Shown here: positions 1 through 5,662 of the stretch, one piece after another
How positions within the stretch are numbered: the stretch's first letter is position 1
Layout: every line of letters begins with the position of its first letter
Assembly: GCA_019247395.1 (NCBI GenBank)
Contig: JAFAOZ010000266.1
Coordinates: forward strand, 1-6,681
DNA: 6,681 nucleotides
From: Vulcanimicrobiota bacterium
GTDB taxonomy: Bacteria; Vulcanimicrobiota; Vulcanimicrobiia; Vulcanimicrobiales; Vulcanimicrobiaceae
Direction: 5' to 3'
Position numbers and translations under genes: made by a program
The notes under the pieces: model-generated
Databases searched by the model: none
The model's input: only the letters and a program-made list of their open reading frames with translations
What the model was told of the DNA's origin: nothing

Positions 1-1
1 G

Positions 2-88
2 CGTCCGTTCTATCCGATCGGCTCGAAATATCCGAAGTCGCATTTTCTGCACGAGCCGCGCTCGGACGAAGCGGTCGACACCGAGTAA
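2..88 (+). CDS. C-terminal fragment of a phosphoesterase-family protein (cut by left edge)
   Basis: Only the last 28 codons and the TAA stop are in the window. Read from base 2, the peptide contains PIGSKYPKSHF and ends in EAVDTE. Aligned without gaps to the last 28 residues of the complete phosphoesterase lipoprotein at 2993-4447 (PIQSKYPMSRF, ending DPVDTE), 17 of 28 residues are identical by eye. That makes this the tail of a paralogue. The family (PF04185-like acid phosphatases and phospholipases C) hydrolyses phosphate esters, usually outside the cytoplasm. No catalytic motif is visible here, so function rests on the paralogy alone. The gene ends 28 bp before the next start on the same strand, so the two are probably co-transcribed. 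Confidence 0.75.
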   Translation, partial: RPFYPIGSKYPKSHFLHEPRSDEAVDTE

Positions 89-92
89 TCGA

Positions 93-108
93 GCGCCGAA
101 CTCGGCGC
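93..108 (+). other. Perfect hairpin between stop and next start
   Basis: GCGCCG at 93-98 pairs perfectly with CGGCGC at 103-108 across a 4-base AACT loop. It begins 4 bases after the upstream stop codon and ends 8 bases before the ATG at 117. There is no T-run after it, so it is not a typical intrinsic terminator. It occupies the place where a ribosome binding site would be expected. It might limit translation of the downstream hydrolase or protect the upstream mRNA end; both roles are inference. Confidence 0.4.
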
Positions 109-116
109 AGCAACCG

Positions 117-1154
117 ATGCATTGGCGAACGCGGCGCTTACTGATACTCGCAATTTCCGCGCTAGCGCTGGCGCTGTGCGTGCGCGCACCCGCGCGCGCC
201 GAATGCGTTGCGAGCCCGGGATCGATCTTCTTCGTGACGGACCGCCAACCACTCGACGATAACCAGCTCTTTAGCGGCGAGTGGGGGACCGACGCCAATC
301 ACAACCCCATCATCACGGCCGGCGTTCTATCGGCCCCTATTAATAAAGCCAACGAATCGCGTTGCTCGTCGCAACAAGCCTTCATCGCAGCCATACGATC
401 GCAGTTCGACCCGAAGGGGCCGCACCAGATTCTGGTCTACGTTCACGGCTACTACACGTCGTTCGTCACCGCCGTCGAAACGGCGATGGCGCTGCAAAAG
501 GGCCTTCGGTTTCCCGGACCCGTGATCGTCTATTCGTGGCCCTCGAGGAAGACCAGCGTCTTAGCATATAAGACCGATGAAAAGAATGCGAAGTGGTCGA
601 TGCCGCACTTTACCACGTTTCTCGACAACATCAATAAAGCGTTCCCCGGCATGCCGGTTTCGCTGGCGGGTTACAGCCTCGGATCGCGCTTCGTCACCGA
701 GGGCATCGCCTTCTACCGGCGTGAGGGATGCAATAACTGCTTTGCGCGGGCCATGTTGTTTGCGCCCGACGTATCGACCGGAGATTTGCGCACCGCGTTG
801 ACGTCGTCGAACCTTTGCTCGGGAAAACCTCTAGCGAATCCGACGGCTTCGGCACCCGTGCTTTTGTACGTTTCGAACGATGACCGTGCGCTGCGACAGT
901 CCCAAAGAGTCCACAAAAATCAGCGCGCGGGTCAAGCGGGCAGCGATCTCATTTTATGTGACGGCGTCGACACCGTGGACGTCAGCTATCTCGACAGCGG
1001 CGGCAACAGCGGACACGGATACATAACCGACCCTCGAGTGCTGAGCGATGCCGCCGCCTCGCTCGCCGGCGTCCCCCCGACCTCGCCGACTCGCGGACTC
1101 AAGCAAGTGTCGCGAACCGGCGGCGTTTACTACGAACTGCTCCCCTCGCCGTAG
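117..1154 (+). CDS. Secreted DUF900-type alpha/beta hydrolase
   Basis: This 345-residue protein has an N-terminal Sec signal peptide: basic WRTRR, a hydrophobic core at about residues 8-22, and an APARA-EC cleavage site after residue 28. It lacks a good lipobox. The rest follows the DUF900 (PF05990) alpha/beta-hydrolase plan. It has the FFVTDR entry motif (38-43), VYVHGYYTSF (107-116) as the oxyanion-side strand, YSWPS (139-143), and the nucleophile elbow GYSLG with Ser187. The likely catalytic acid is Asp256 in SNDDRAL and the likely catalytic base is His300 in SGHGYI, so the triad looks complete. Six cysteines remain in the mature part (30, 83, 205, 208, 234, 281), which would allow disulfides and fits periplasmic or extracellular location. 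The ATG at 117 gives a clean signal peptide although no good Shine-Dalgarno precedes it. It lies 28 bp after a phosphoesterase gene and may share its transcript. Esterase or lipase activity is expected from the fold; the substrate is unknown. Confidence 0.85.
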   Translation: MHWRTRRLLILAISALALALCVRAPARAECVASPGSIFFVTDRQPLDDNQLFSGEWGTDANHNPIITAGVLSAPINKANESRCSSQQAFIAAIRSQFDPKGPHQILVYVHGYYTSFVTAVETAMALQKGLRFPGPVIVYSWPSRKTSVLAYKTDEKNAKWSMPHFTTFLDNINKAFPGMPVSLAGYSLGSRFVTEGIAFYRREGCNNCFARAMLFAPDVSTGDLRTALTSSNLCSGKPLANPTASAPVLLYVSNDDRALRQSQRVHKNQRAGQAGSDLILCDGVDTVDVSYLDSGGNSGHGYITDPRVLSDAAASLAGVPPTSPTRGLKQVSRTGGVYYELLPSP

Positions 1155-1174
1155 CTCGTGCCGCAACGGCTTGA

Positions 1175-1777
1175 TTATTTGATCGTGGCGAATGCGGGGA
1201 CGATCAGCAGGCCAAAGCCGTCGATAAGCCAGTGCAGTGCAATGCACACCGCGATGTTCCGGCGCCAGATAAAGATGAGCGATAGGACGGCGCTAATCAT
1301 AAAGACGCCGATGAGGGCGGGCCGCAAGCCGTAGCGCGGAAGGTGCGCGGCCGTAAATAGGATCGTGCCGACGAGCGCTGCGACCCAGATATTCTTAGTA
1401 AAAAGCTGCAGCCGTTGGATCGCATAACCTCGAAAAAGAATCTCTTCGCATATTCCGGCCGTAACGACGAGCGCAACGCGCACTCCCAATGGAGCGCCGA
1501 TGACCTGCCGAAGCTGTGCTGCGTTGGTTCCCGAAAGCGCGGGGCGCATAAAGGCTAAGACAACCGCCATAACGGCAGCAACAATGAAGAGAAACGCGAT
1601 GGCGATCCAGTCCCGGCGCTCCAACGGTTTCATGCCGATGCTCGCGAGAAACGGAAGCCGCTCCCAGCCGGAAACGATCACGAATAGGATTCCGACCGAA
1701 CCCCACTCGCAAATCAAAACGAGCAGATCCTGGCTTCGATTGGCTAAGTTCTGATTCGGCACGAGCGCCGCGAGCAC
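1175..1777 (-). CDS. CPBP family intramembrane metalloprotease (CAAX/Abi), start uncertain
   Basis: As called from the GTG at 1777, this is a 200-residue polytopic membrane protein. It carries the three CPBP (PF02517) motifs: EEILFR with Glu111, Glu112 and Arg116; FTAAH with His145; and HWLID with His182 and Asp186. These are the glutamate/histidine residues expected for an intramembrane glutamic or metal-dependent protease. Hydrophobic helices lie at about residues 17-37, 58-77, 99-115, 130-145, 154-170 and 176-195. Members process prenylated proteins or peptides, or act in bacteriocin immunity; the substrate here cannot be told. The reading frame stays open upstream of the GTG to 1885 and encodes a hydrophobic stretch (SSIVGLIFALGWPLVLAALV) that looks like a further N-terminal helix. 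No ATG, GTG or TTG lies in that extension, and it runs into the dispersed repeat at about 1829. The gene may therefore use a rare start (such as the ATT ending at 1811) or may have lost its native 5' end. It converges with the hydrolase gene, with 20 bp between stops. Confidence 0.8.
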   Translation of the reverse strand: MLAALVPNQNLANRSQDLLVLICEWGSVGILFVIVSGWERLPFLASIGMKPLERRDWIAIAFLFIVAAVMAVVLAFMRPALSGTNAAQLRQVIGAPLGVRVALVVTAGICEEILFRGYAIQRLQLFTKNIWVAALVGTILFTAAHLPRYGLRPALIGVFMISAVLSLIFIWRRNIAVCIALHWLIDGFGLLIVPAFATIK

Positions 1778-1828
1778 GAGGGGCCAGCCTAAGGCAAAGA
1801 TTAGGCCGACAATGCTGGAGAGGGGGCG

Positions 1829-1877
1829 TCCTTCGACTCCGCTCGGAGCGTCGCTCCTCGCTCCGCTCAGGATGACA
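1829..1877 (-). repeat. Dispersed GC-rich repeat, copy A
   Basis: On the minus strand this reads TGTCATCCTGAGCGGAGCGA, then a GC-rich core, and ends GAGTCGAAGGA. It contains a perfect inner palindrome, GGAGCG-T-CGCTCC, at 1845-1857. The shape is that of the short interspersed repeat often seen in environmental genomes, which is known for giving spurious ORFs with the peptide HPERSE; one frame here does encode CHPERSEERRSERSRR. It directly abuts the 5' side of the CPBP reading frame. Function is unknown; an RNA-hairpin or mRNA-end role is possible. Confidence 0.7.
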
Positions 1878-1913
1878 CAAATTCCTCAGCGCCAAGCGCC
1901 GAAGGTGCGCAGT

Positions 1914-1957
1914 CCTGAGCGAGGCGCGCAGCGACGAGTCGAAGGGTCAGGATGACA
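1914..1957 (+). repeat. Dispersed GC-rich repeat, copy B (inverted to A)
   Basis: On the plus strand this runs CCTGAGCGAGGCGCGCAGCG, then ACGAGTCGAAGGG, and ends TCAGGATGACA. The CTGAGCG...GTCGAAGG core matches copy A in the opposite orientation. The terminal TCAGGATGACA is in the same orientation in both copies (1867-1877 and 1947-1957). It begins 7 bases beyond the ssb stop codon in the direction of ssb transcription, so it would lie in the 3' part of the ssb transcript. The 36 bases between the copies contain CTCAG...CTGAG arms and other GC-rich inverted segments but no gene. Confidence 0.65.
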
Positions 1958-1963
1958 GGGCCG

Positions 1964-2395
1964 TTAGAACGGGATTTCGTCGTCGAGGTCGTCGCCGAGG
2001 GCGTCGCCGCCGCCGGCGCGCGCGGCAACCGGCGCGCCGCCGTTAAACCCGGCATCGTCGCCGCCGCCCGACCGATCGCGGGGCGAGCCCAGCATCTGCA
2101 TGTTGTCGATCACGACTTCCGTCGCCTTGCGCTTGTTGCCGTCTTTGTCGTCGTAACTACGGATCACTAAGCGGCCCTCGACCAAGCAGTTCGACCCCTT
2201 CTTTAGATATGTATTGCAGGTCTCGCCGAGGCGGTCCCACGCGACGATATCGACGAACGTCGTCTCCTCTTTATTGCGCGGGTTGTTCACAGCCAGCGTG
2301 AACTTCGTCACGCCTTTACCCGACTGCGTGTACCGGATCTCCGGGTCCCGGGTAAGATTTCCGACCAGAATAATCCGATTGTAAGAACCTGCCAT
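1964..2395 (-). CDS. ssb: Single-stranded DNA-binding protein SSB
   Basis: This 143-residue protein coats single-stranded DNA during replication, repair and recombination. Residues 1-105 form the OB-fold domain: it opens with MAGSYNRIILVGNLTRDPEI and carries TTFVDIVAWDRLGE (45-58, including Phe47 and Trp53) and YLKKGSNCLVEGRL (63-76), all canonical for bacterial SSB. A glycine/aspartate-rich flexible linker follows at about 107-137. The acidic tip DDEIPF at 138-143 is the conserved protein-interaction tail, so the protein is full length. A purine-rich stretch (GAAAGAGAGTGAG) lies just before the ATG. It sits 96 bp downstream of rpsF on the same strand, the usual rpsF-ssb pairing, but no rpsR follows. 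Confidence 0.97.
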   Translation of the reverse strand: MAGSYNRIILVGNLTRDPEIRYTQSGKGVTKFTLAVNNPRNKEETTFVDIVAWDRLGETCNTYLKKGSNCLVEGRLVIRSYDDKDGNKRKATEVVIDNMQMLGSPRDRSGGGDDAGFNGGAPVAARAGGGDALGDDLDDEIPF

Positions 2396-2491
2396 CGCTC
2401 ACTCTCTTTCGCTGCGCACACTCATTTCGGCAAGTCTATCGCCGCAGAGTGTCACCAGTATGGCACAGAAGTTTCCGAAAGGCTGCCTCTT

Positions 2492-2839
2492 TTACGATTG
2501 CCCGGGCGGCGGGGGGACACCGGCGGCCAGTGTGGCCATATGGGTCTTCATCTTTGCGTCAAGCCGGACGATCAATCCCCGCAATACGTCCTCGTGCAGC
2601 TTCAGCTGGCGATCGAGCTCCTTTGCGGCCGGTGCGCCGCTCTGAAACTGCATCACGACGTAGTTGCCTTCGCGTGAATCGTCGATTTCGTACGCGAGCC
2701 GTTTCTTTCCGATCGGCTCGACGCTGGTGACTTCGCCGCCGTTGTTCTTGACGATCTGTGCGATCGCATCGGCGCGTTCTTTGACCTCGCTCTCTTCGAG
2801 CGAGGGACGTAAAATATACGTTACCTCGTACTCAGTCAT
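2492..2839 (-). CDS. rpsF: 30S ribosomal protein S6
   Basis: This 115-residue protein is S6 of the small ribosomal subunit, where it binds 16S rRNA together with S18. The start MTEYEVTYILRPSLEE, the central GKKRLAYEIDDSREGNYVVM (44-63) and the helix AAKELDRQLKLHEDVLRGL are standard for the family. The C-terminus is extended by a short proline-rich tail (GVPPPPGQS), within the family's variable end. A good Shine-Dalgarno, GGAGA (2846-2850 on the plus-strand numbering), lies 6 bases before the ATG. It heads the rpsF-ssb pair and is divergent from the phosphoesterase lipoprotein gene. Confidence 0.96.
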   Translation of the reverse strand: MTEYEVTYILRPSLEESEVKERADAIAQIVKNNGGEVTSVEPIGKKRLAYEIDDSREGNYVVMQFQSGAPAAKELDRQLKLHEDVLRGLIVRLDAKMKTHMATLAAGVPPPPGQS

Positions 2840-2992
2840 TCTCTATCTCCGTACTATGGACGCCCGCAAGGCAGGCGGCCCACCGGATGCCGTCGCCGGC
2901 ACAGTGGGCAGCAGGTTTCCGCACTATTTCGGCTTTTTCGTCGAATTCCCGTCGTAGGAGTCCGAACGGGCCTGCGGGAAGCGCGCCCCACC
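2840..2992. promoter_or_regulatory. Divergent intergenic region, rpsF leader and phosphoesterase promoter
   Basis: This 153-bp gap must hold the promoters of both divergent genes, but no convincing -35/-10 pair stands out on either strand. A small hairpin, TGCCG-TCGC-CGGCA, lies at 2888-2901 and would be in the rpsF leader RNA. Some bacteria regulate rpsF operons through an S6:S18-binding leader, but I do not see enough to call that element. On the plus strand, GGGAA (2976-2980) lies 12 bases before the phosphoesterase ATG and is only a weak ribosome binding site. TAGGAG sits further upstream. Confidence 0.35.
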
Positions 2993-4447
2993 ATGAGTCG
3001 TCTTCCGGTTGCCGCTCTCTGCTTGACCGCCGTCGCACTTTCGGCATGCGTTATGAACGGCGCGAATCCCGCCGGCAACGCGCGCGGACTTCAAGGGCAA
3101 GTACCGCAAGCATCCGCGCGCGTCGCGCGAAGCAACGGAAAGATCTCCCACGTCATCGTCGTCATTCAAGAAAACCGCAGCTTCGAGAATTTCTTCGCGG
3201 GATATCCGGGCGCGAACGCGCCGACGACCGGGTGCGCTTCGCCGGCGCCCTCACCGTCGCCCCGGATGCCGGCAACTGCGGGTACGGATCCCCATCCCGC
3301 CACCACAGGCTCGCCCTGCCCGCCGGGTGACGTGCAAGTGCCGCTGCATAGCGTCACCTTCAAGAACAATCCGGATTTGCGGCACGATTGGCGTTCCTCG
3401 ATGACCGATTGGAACAACGGTCAGATGGACGGCTTTACGGCTTGGGGCGTGAAGAATGGGCAATATAAAGCCTACGCCTACCTCAAGCAATCGGAAATAC
3501 AGCCGTATTGGACGATGGCGCAGCAATACGTGCTCGCCGATGCGATGTTTCCGACCGAGTTCGGCGGCAGCTTCACCGCGCATCTGACGCTCGTCGCCGG
3601 CACCGACGACATCAAGCTTCCCGGCCAAGCCGAGGTCAATTTCCCGACGCACGCACCGGACGATTGCGACTCGCCTCAAGGTACCGTCAGCTCGTACGTC
3701 AGTCAGAATCCGTACCGAAAGCTGCATCTCTTTCAAGGACCGTTTCCGTGCTTCGATCAGTTCAACACGATGGCCGAAGTGCTCGACAAAAATAAGGTTT
3801 CGTGGAAATACTACGCGACGCGCCGGCTGGACGGCGGATTCTGGGAACCGTTCGAAGCGATCAAGTACGTTCGCTATGGTCCGGACTGGAAAACGAACAT
3901 CATTGCGCCGCAGACGAAATTCTTGACCGACGCCAAGCACGGCAAGCTCGCCGCGGTCAGCTGGGTGACGCCAAGCGGCCCCGATTCGGATCATCCGACG
4001 TATCTTAGCGATCTCGGGCCCTCGTGGGTCTCGTCGGTCGTCAATGCCGTGGGCGAAGGACCGGATTGGAATACGAGCGCCATCATCGTCCTTTGGGACG
4101 ATTGGGGCGGATTCTACGACAATGCGGCGCCTCCGCAGCTCGACTATCGCGGACTGGGGATTCGCGTTCCCTGCTTGATCATCTCACCGTATGCAAAGCA
4201 AGGCTACGTGACGCACGTCCAATACGAATACGGAAGCATCTTGCGTTTCATCGAAGATGTCAATGGCATTCCCGCCGGCGCGATCGGCCACACGGTGAAC
4301 GGTTACACGGACAAACGCGCCAACAGCCTCGGCGATGCTTTCGATTTCTCGCAGCCGCCGCGCAAGTTCGTGCCGATTCAATCGAAATATCCGATGTCGC
4401 GGTTCATCAACGAGCCGCCGTCAAACGACCCGGTCGACACGGAATGA
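2993..4447 (+). CDS. Phosphoesterase-family lipoprotein (acid phosphatase/phospholipase C-like)
   Basis: This 484-residue protein has a lipoprotein signal: a hydrophobic stretch ends in the lipobox LSAC with Cys19 as the lipidated residue, so the mature protein should be membrane-anchored and exported. The body is a PF04185-type phosphoesterase of the alkaline-phosphatase-like superfamily. Family signatures in order are HVIVVIQENRSFENFF (53-68), FGGSFTAHLTLVAG (190-203), SWVTPSGPDSDHP (323-335), LWDDWGGFYDNAAPP (367-381) and LIISPYAKQGYV (395-406). By analogy with AcpA-like enzymes, Glu60-Asn61, Ser193 and Asp369-Asp370 are the candidate metal ligands and nucleophile. This assignment is inference. 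The family usually has a DH pair before the PP, while this protein has Asp376-Asn377. Residues 74-112 form a proline-rich insert bounded by Cys81 and Cys109. Likely role: hydrolysis of phosphate esters or phospholipids outside the cytoplasm; substrate unknown. A paralogue's tail is at the left edge. A strong terminator follows directly. Confidence 0.9.
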   Translation: MSRLPVAALCLTAVALSACVMNGANPAGNARGLQGQVPQASARVARSNGKISHVIVVIQENRSFENFFAGYPGANAPTTGCASPAPSPSPRMPATAGTDPHPATTGSPCPPGDVQVPLHSVTFKNNPDLRHDWRSSMTDWNNGQMDGFTAWGVKNGQYKAYAYLKQSEIQPYWTMAQQYVLADAMFPTEFGGSFTAHLTLVAGTDDIKLPGQAEVNFPTHAPDDCDSPQGTVSSYVSQNPYRKLHLFQGPFPCFDQFNTMAEVLDKNKVSWKYYATRRLDGGFWEPFEAIKYVRYGPDWKTNIIAPQTKFLTDAKHGKLAAVSWVTPSGPDSDHPTYLSDLGPSWVSSVVNAVGEGPDWNTSAIIVLWDDWGGFYDNAAPPQLDYRGLGIRVPCLIISPYAKQGYVTHVQYEYGSILRFIEDVNGIPAGAIGHTVNGYTDKRANSLGDAFDFSQPPRKFVPIQSKYPMSRFINEPPSNDPVDTE

Positions 4448-4448
4448 G

Positions 4449-4481
4449 AAAGGCCTCGCCGCTGGGCGAGGCCTTTTTTTT
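4449..4481 (+). terminator. Intrinsic terminator after the phosphoesterase gene
   Basis: AAAGGCCTCGCC (4449-4460) pairs perfectly with GGCGAGGCCTTT (4465-4476) around a GCTG loop, and a run of eight T occupies 4474-4481. The stem starts one base after the TGA stop. It lies between two convergent genes. The opposite strand lacks a comparable T-run beyond the stem, so it should act mainly on plus-strand transcription. Confidence 0.93.
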
Positions 4482-4493
4482 ATCCGATCCGCG

Positions 4494-5660
4494 CTATTGC
4501 TCGAGTTCGTGTAAGCTGTTGTCGTTCGTGTCCGTATAGTAAAGCACGGTACTCGTGTCGTTCTTTCCGGCAGCCCGAAGAGCGAAGATTGCCGGAGATG
4601 CGCCCGTATCTACGGTCTTGGTCGCCAAGACTTTGCCGGTCGACACGTCGATCTCGACCAGCGTGTTGCCGCCGGCCGTATTCGCTACCACCAGATTGCC
4701 GTTCGGCAGCACGGTCATCGCCTCCGGCGCGTTGAGCGGCGACCCGGCCAAGATCAACTGCCCGCACGGATCGGCTTTACCGTGATACTTGCATTTGAAC
4801 GTTTTGCCGCCTTTGAGGACGACGACTTCGTCCTTGACGAGCAAACTGCCGGCGTGCGTGATGCCGACCACGGTGTTGTTGACACCGTCGGCTATATACA
4901 TTTCGTCGAGTTTGGAGTTATAGGAAAGTCCGGATGGGCCGAGCGCGCTCCAGCCGGATTTCTTGTTCTCGGCAAAGCCGCCGACGACTTGAGTCTCGTT
5001 CGGGTTGCCGTACTGATTGATGCTCCAATTCACGATGCCGCCGGTCTTCGCATCGCTTGCGAAGATGTACTCGGCACTGTAGCCGCAGAAGCCCTTTTGG
5101 CCAGGGATGCAGTGCGCGTCCGCATCGTCAAACGGCGCCGCCAGCGGCGAGCCGTAGCTCTGCCCGATGGTACCGCTGGGGCCAAAGCAGGCAACGAGTC
5201 CCGACGTCAAGCCCGCTGCGCAGACGCCGTTGCCATACGTCGTCGCGGCGCCGTCGCAGCCTTCGATCTGGCTGCTCTGCGCAAATGACGTAGGCTTCGA
5301 GCCAGGCTTGGGATCGAGCACTTCGATCGTGGTGCCTTTGCCGGCGTTACCGCTGCTGTCGGCAAAATTGCAGACGACGAGCTGCCCTTTCTTGAGCCCG
5401 TAATTTGATTGGACGATCGAGATGGAATGCGGGCCCGTATCGCCGTTGGTCGGATCCACGGTCGAGCCGATGACGACGTCCTTCTTGAACTTGTTGAGAA
5501 TCGAGGTGTGATCGGCGAGCGGACCCGCGGGGGCGGCGCCGGGCTGCGACAGACCCGCCGGCTGGACCGATTGCGTCATCGGAACGGCTCCGCTGTTGCT
5601 GCAGGCCGCTACGAGGACTGCAACTAACGCAAGCGCCGCGTGTTTGCTATGTGAAAACAT
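4494..5660 (-). CDS. NHL/beta-propeller-like lipoprotein, downstream member of tandem pair
   Basis: This 388-residue protein has a lipoprotein signal ending in VAAC with Cys20 as the lipidation site, then a low-complexity Ser/Pro/Ala/Gly linker to about residue 50. The body resembles a beta-propeller of the NHL or SMP-30-like type. Blades are suggested by GPSGLSYNSKLDEMYIADG (241-259) and APEAMTVLPNGNLVVANTAG (311-330), plus a last strand YYTDTNDNSLHELEQ. Eight cysteines in the body (97, 135, 147, 158, 184, 192, 290, 299) are all conserved in the tandem paralogue, suggesting disulfides in an exported domain. No catalytic motif is recognised; binding or scaffolding is a guess. The start is 2 bp after the stop of the upstream paralogue, with GGAG 8 bases before the ATG, so translation is probably coupled. 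It converges with the phosphoesterase gene. Confidence 0.8.
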   Translation of the reverse strand: MFSHSKHAALALVAVLVAACSNSGAVPMTQSVQPAGLSQPGAAPAGPLADHTSILNKFKKDVVIGSTVDPTNGDTGPHSISIVQSNYGLKKGQLVVCNFADSSGNAGKGTTIEVLDPKPGSKPTSFAQSSQIEGCDGAATTYGNGVCAAGLTSGLVACFGPSGTIGQSYGSPLAAPFDDADAHCIPGQKGFCGYSAEYIFASDAKTGGIVNWSINQYGNPNETQVVGGFAENKKSGWSALGPSGLSYNSKLDEMYIADGVNNTVVGITHAGSLLVKDEVVVLKGGKTFKCKYHGKADPCGQLILAGSPLNAPEAMTVLPNGNLVVANTAGGNTLVEIDVSTGKVLATKTVDTGASPAIFALRAAGKNDTSTVLYYTDTNDNSLHELEQ

Positions 5661-5662
5661 CG

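Noticed and set aside
1160..1170. Possible terminator between the convergent hydrolase and CPBP genes (GCCG-CAA-CGGC then TTGATTATTT)
   Set aside because: The stem is only 4 bp and the following T-rich tract is interrupted, so it is too weak to call.
1395..1895. Minus-strand open frame starting in the repeat and containing CHPERSEERRSERSRR
   Set aside because: It is a translation of the dispersed repeat fused to an out-of-frame shadow of the CPBP gene, the well-known kind of spurious ORF made by this repeat class.
1829..1957. CRISPR array or transposon ends
   Set aside because: There are only two related copies, inverted relative to each other, with no regular spacers, no transposase gene and no target-site duplication visible.
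1867..2055. Possible rpsR remnant downstream of ssb
   Set aside because: The 62-residue minus-strand frame is a shifted reading of the ssb tail plus repeat and has no S18-like motif.
2396..2491. Possible regulatory structure or small gene between rpsF and ssb
   Set aside because: Only short imperfect pairings such as CCA-TAC-TGG are visible, with no T-run and no open frame with a ribosome binding site.
3251..3994. Long 247-codon open frame antisense to the phosphoesterase gene
   Set aside because: It lies wholly inside the strongly supported phosphoesterase coding sequence, shows arginine-rich composition typical of GC-rich antisense frames, and has no recognisable domain.
4782..5288. 168-codon plus-strand frame across the propeller lipoprotein gene
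   Set aside because: It is antisense to a lipoprotein gene whose frame is conserved in its paralogue; the equivalent antisense frame is not preserved as an open frame of similar length in the paralogue.
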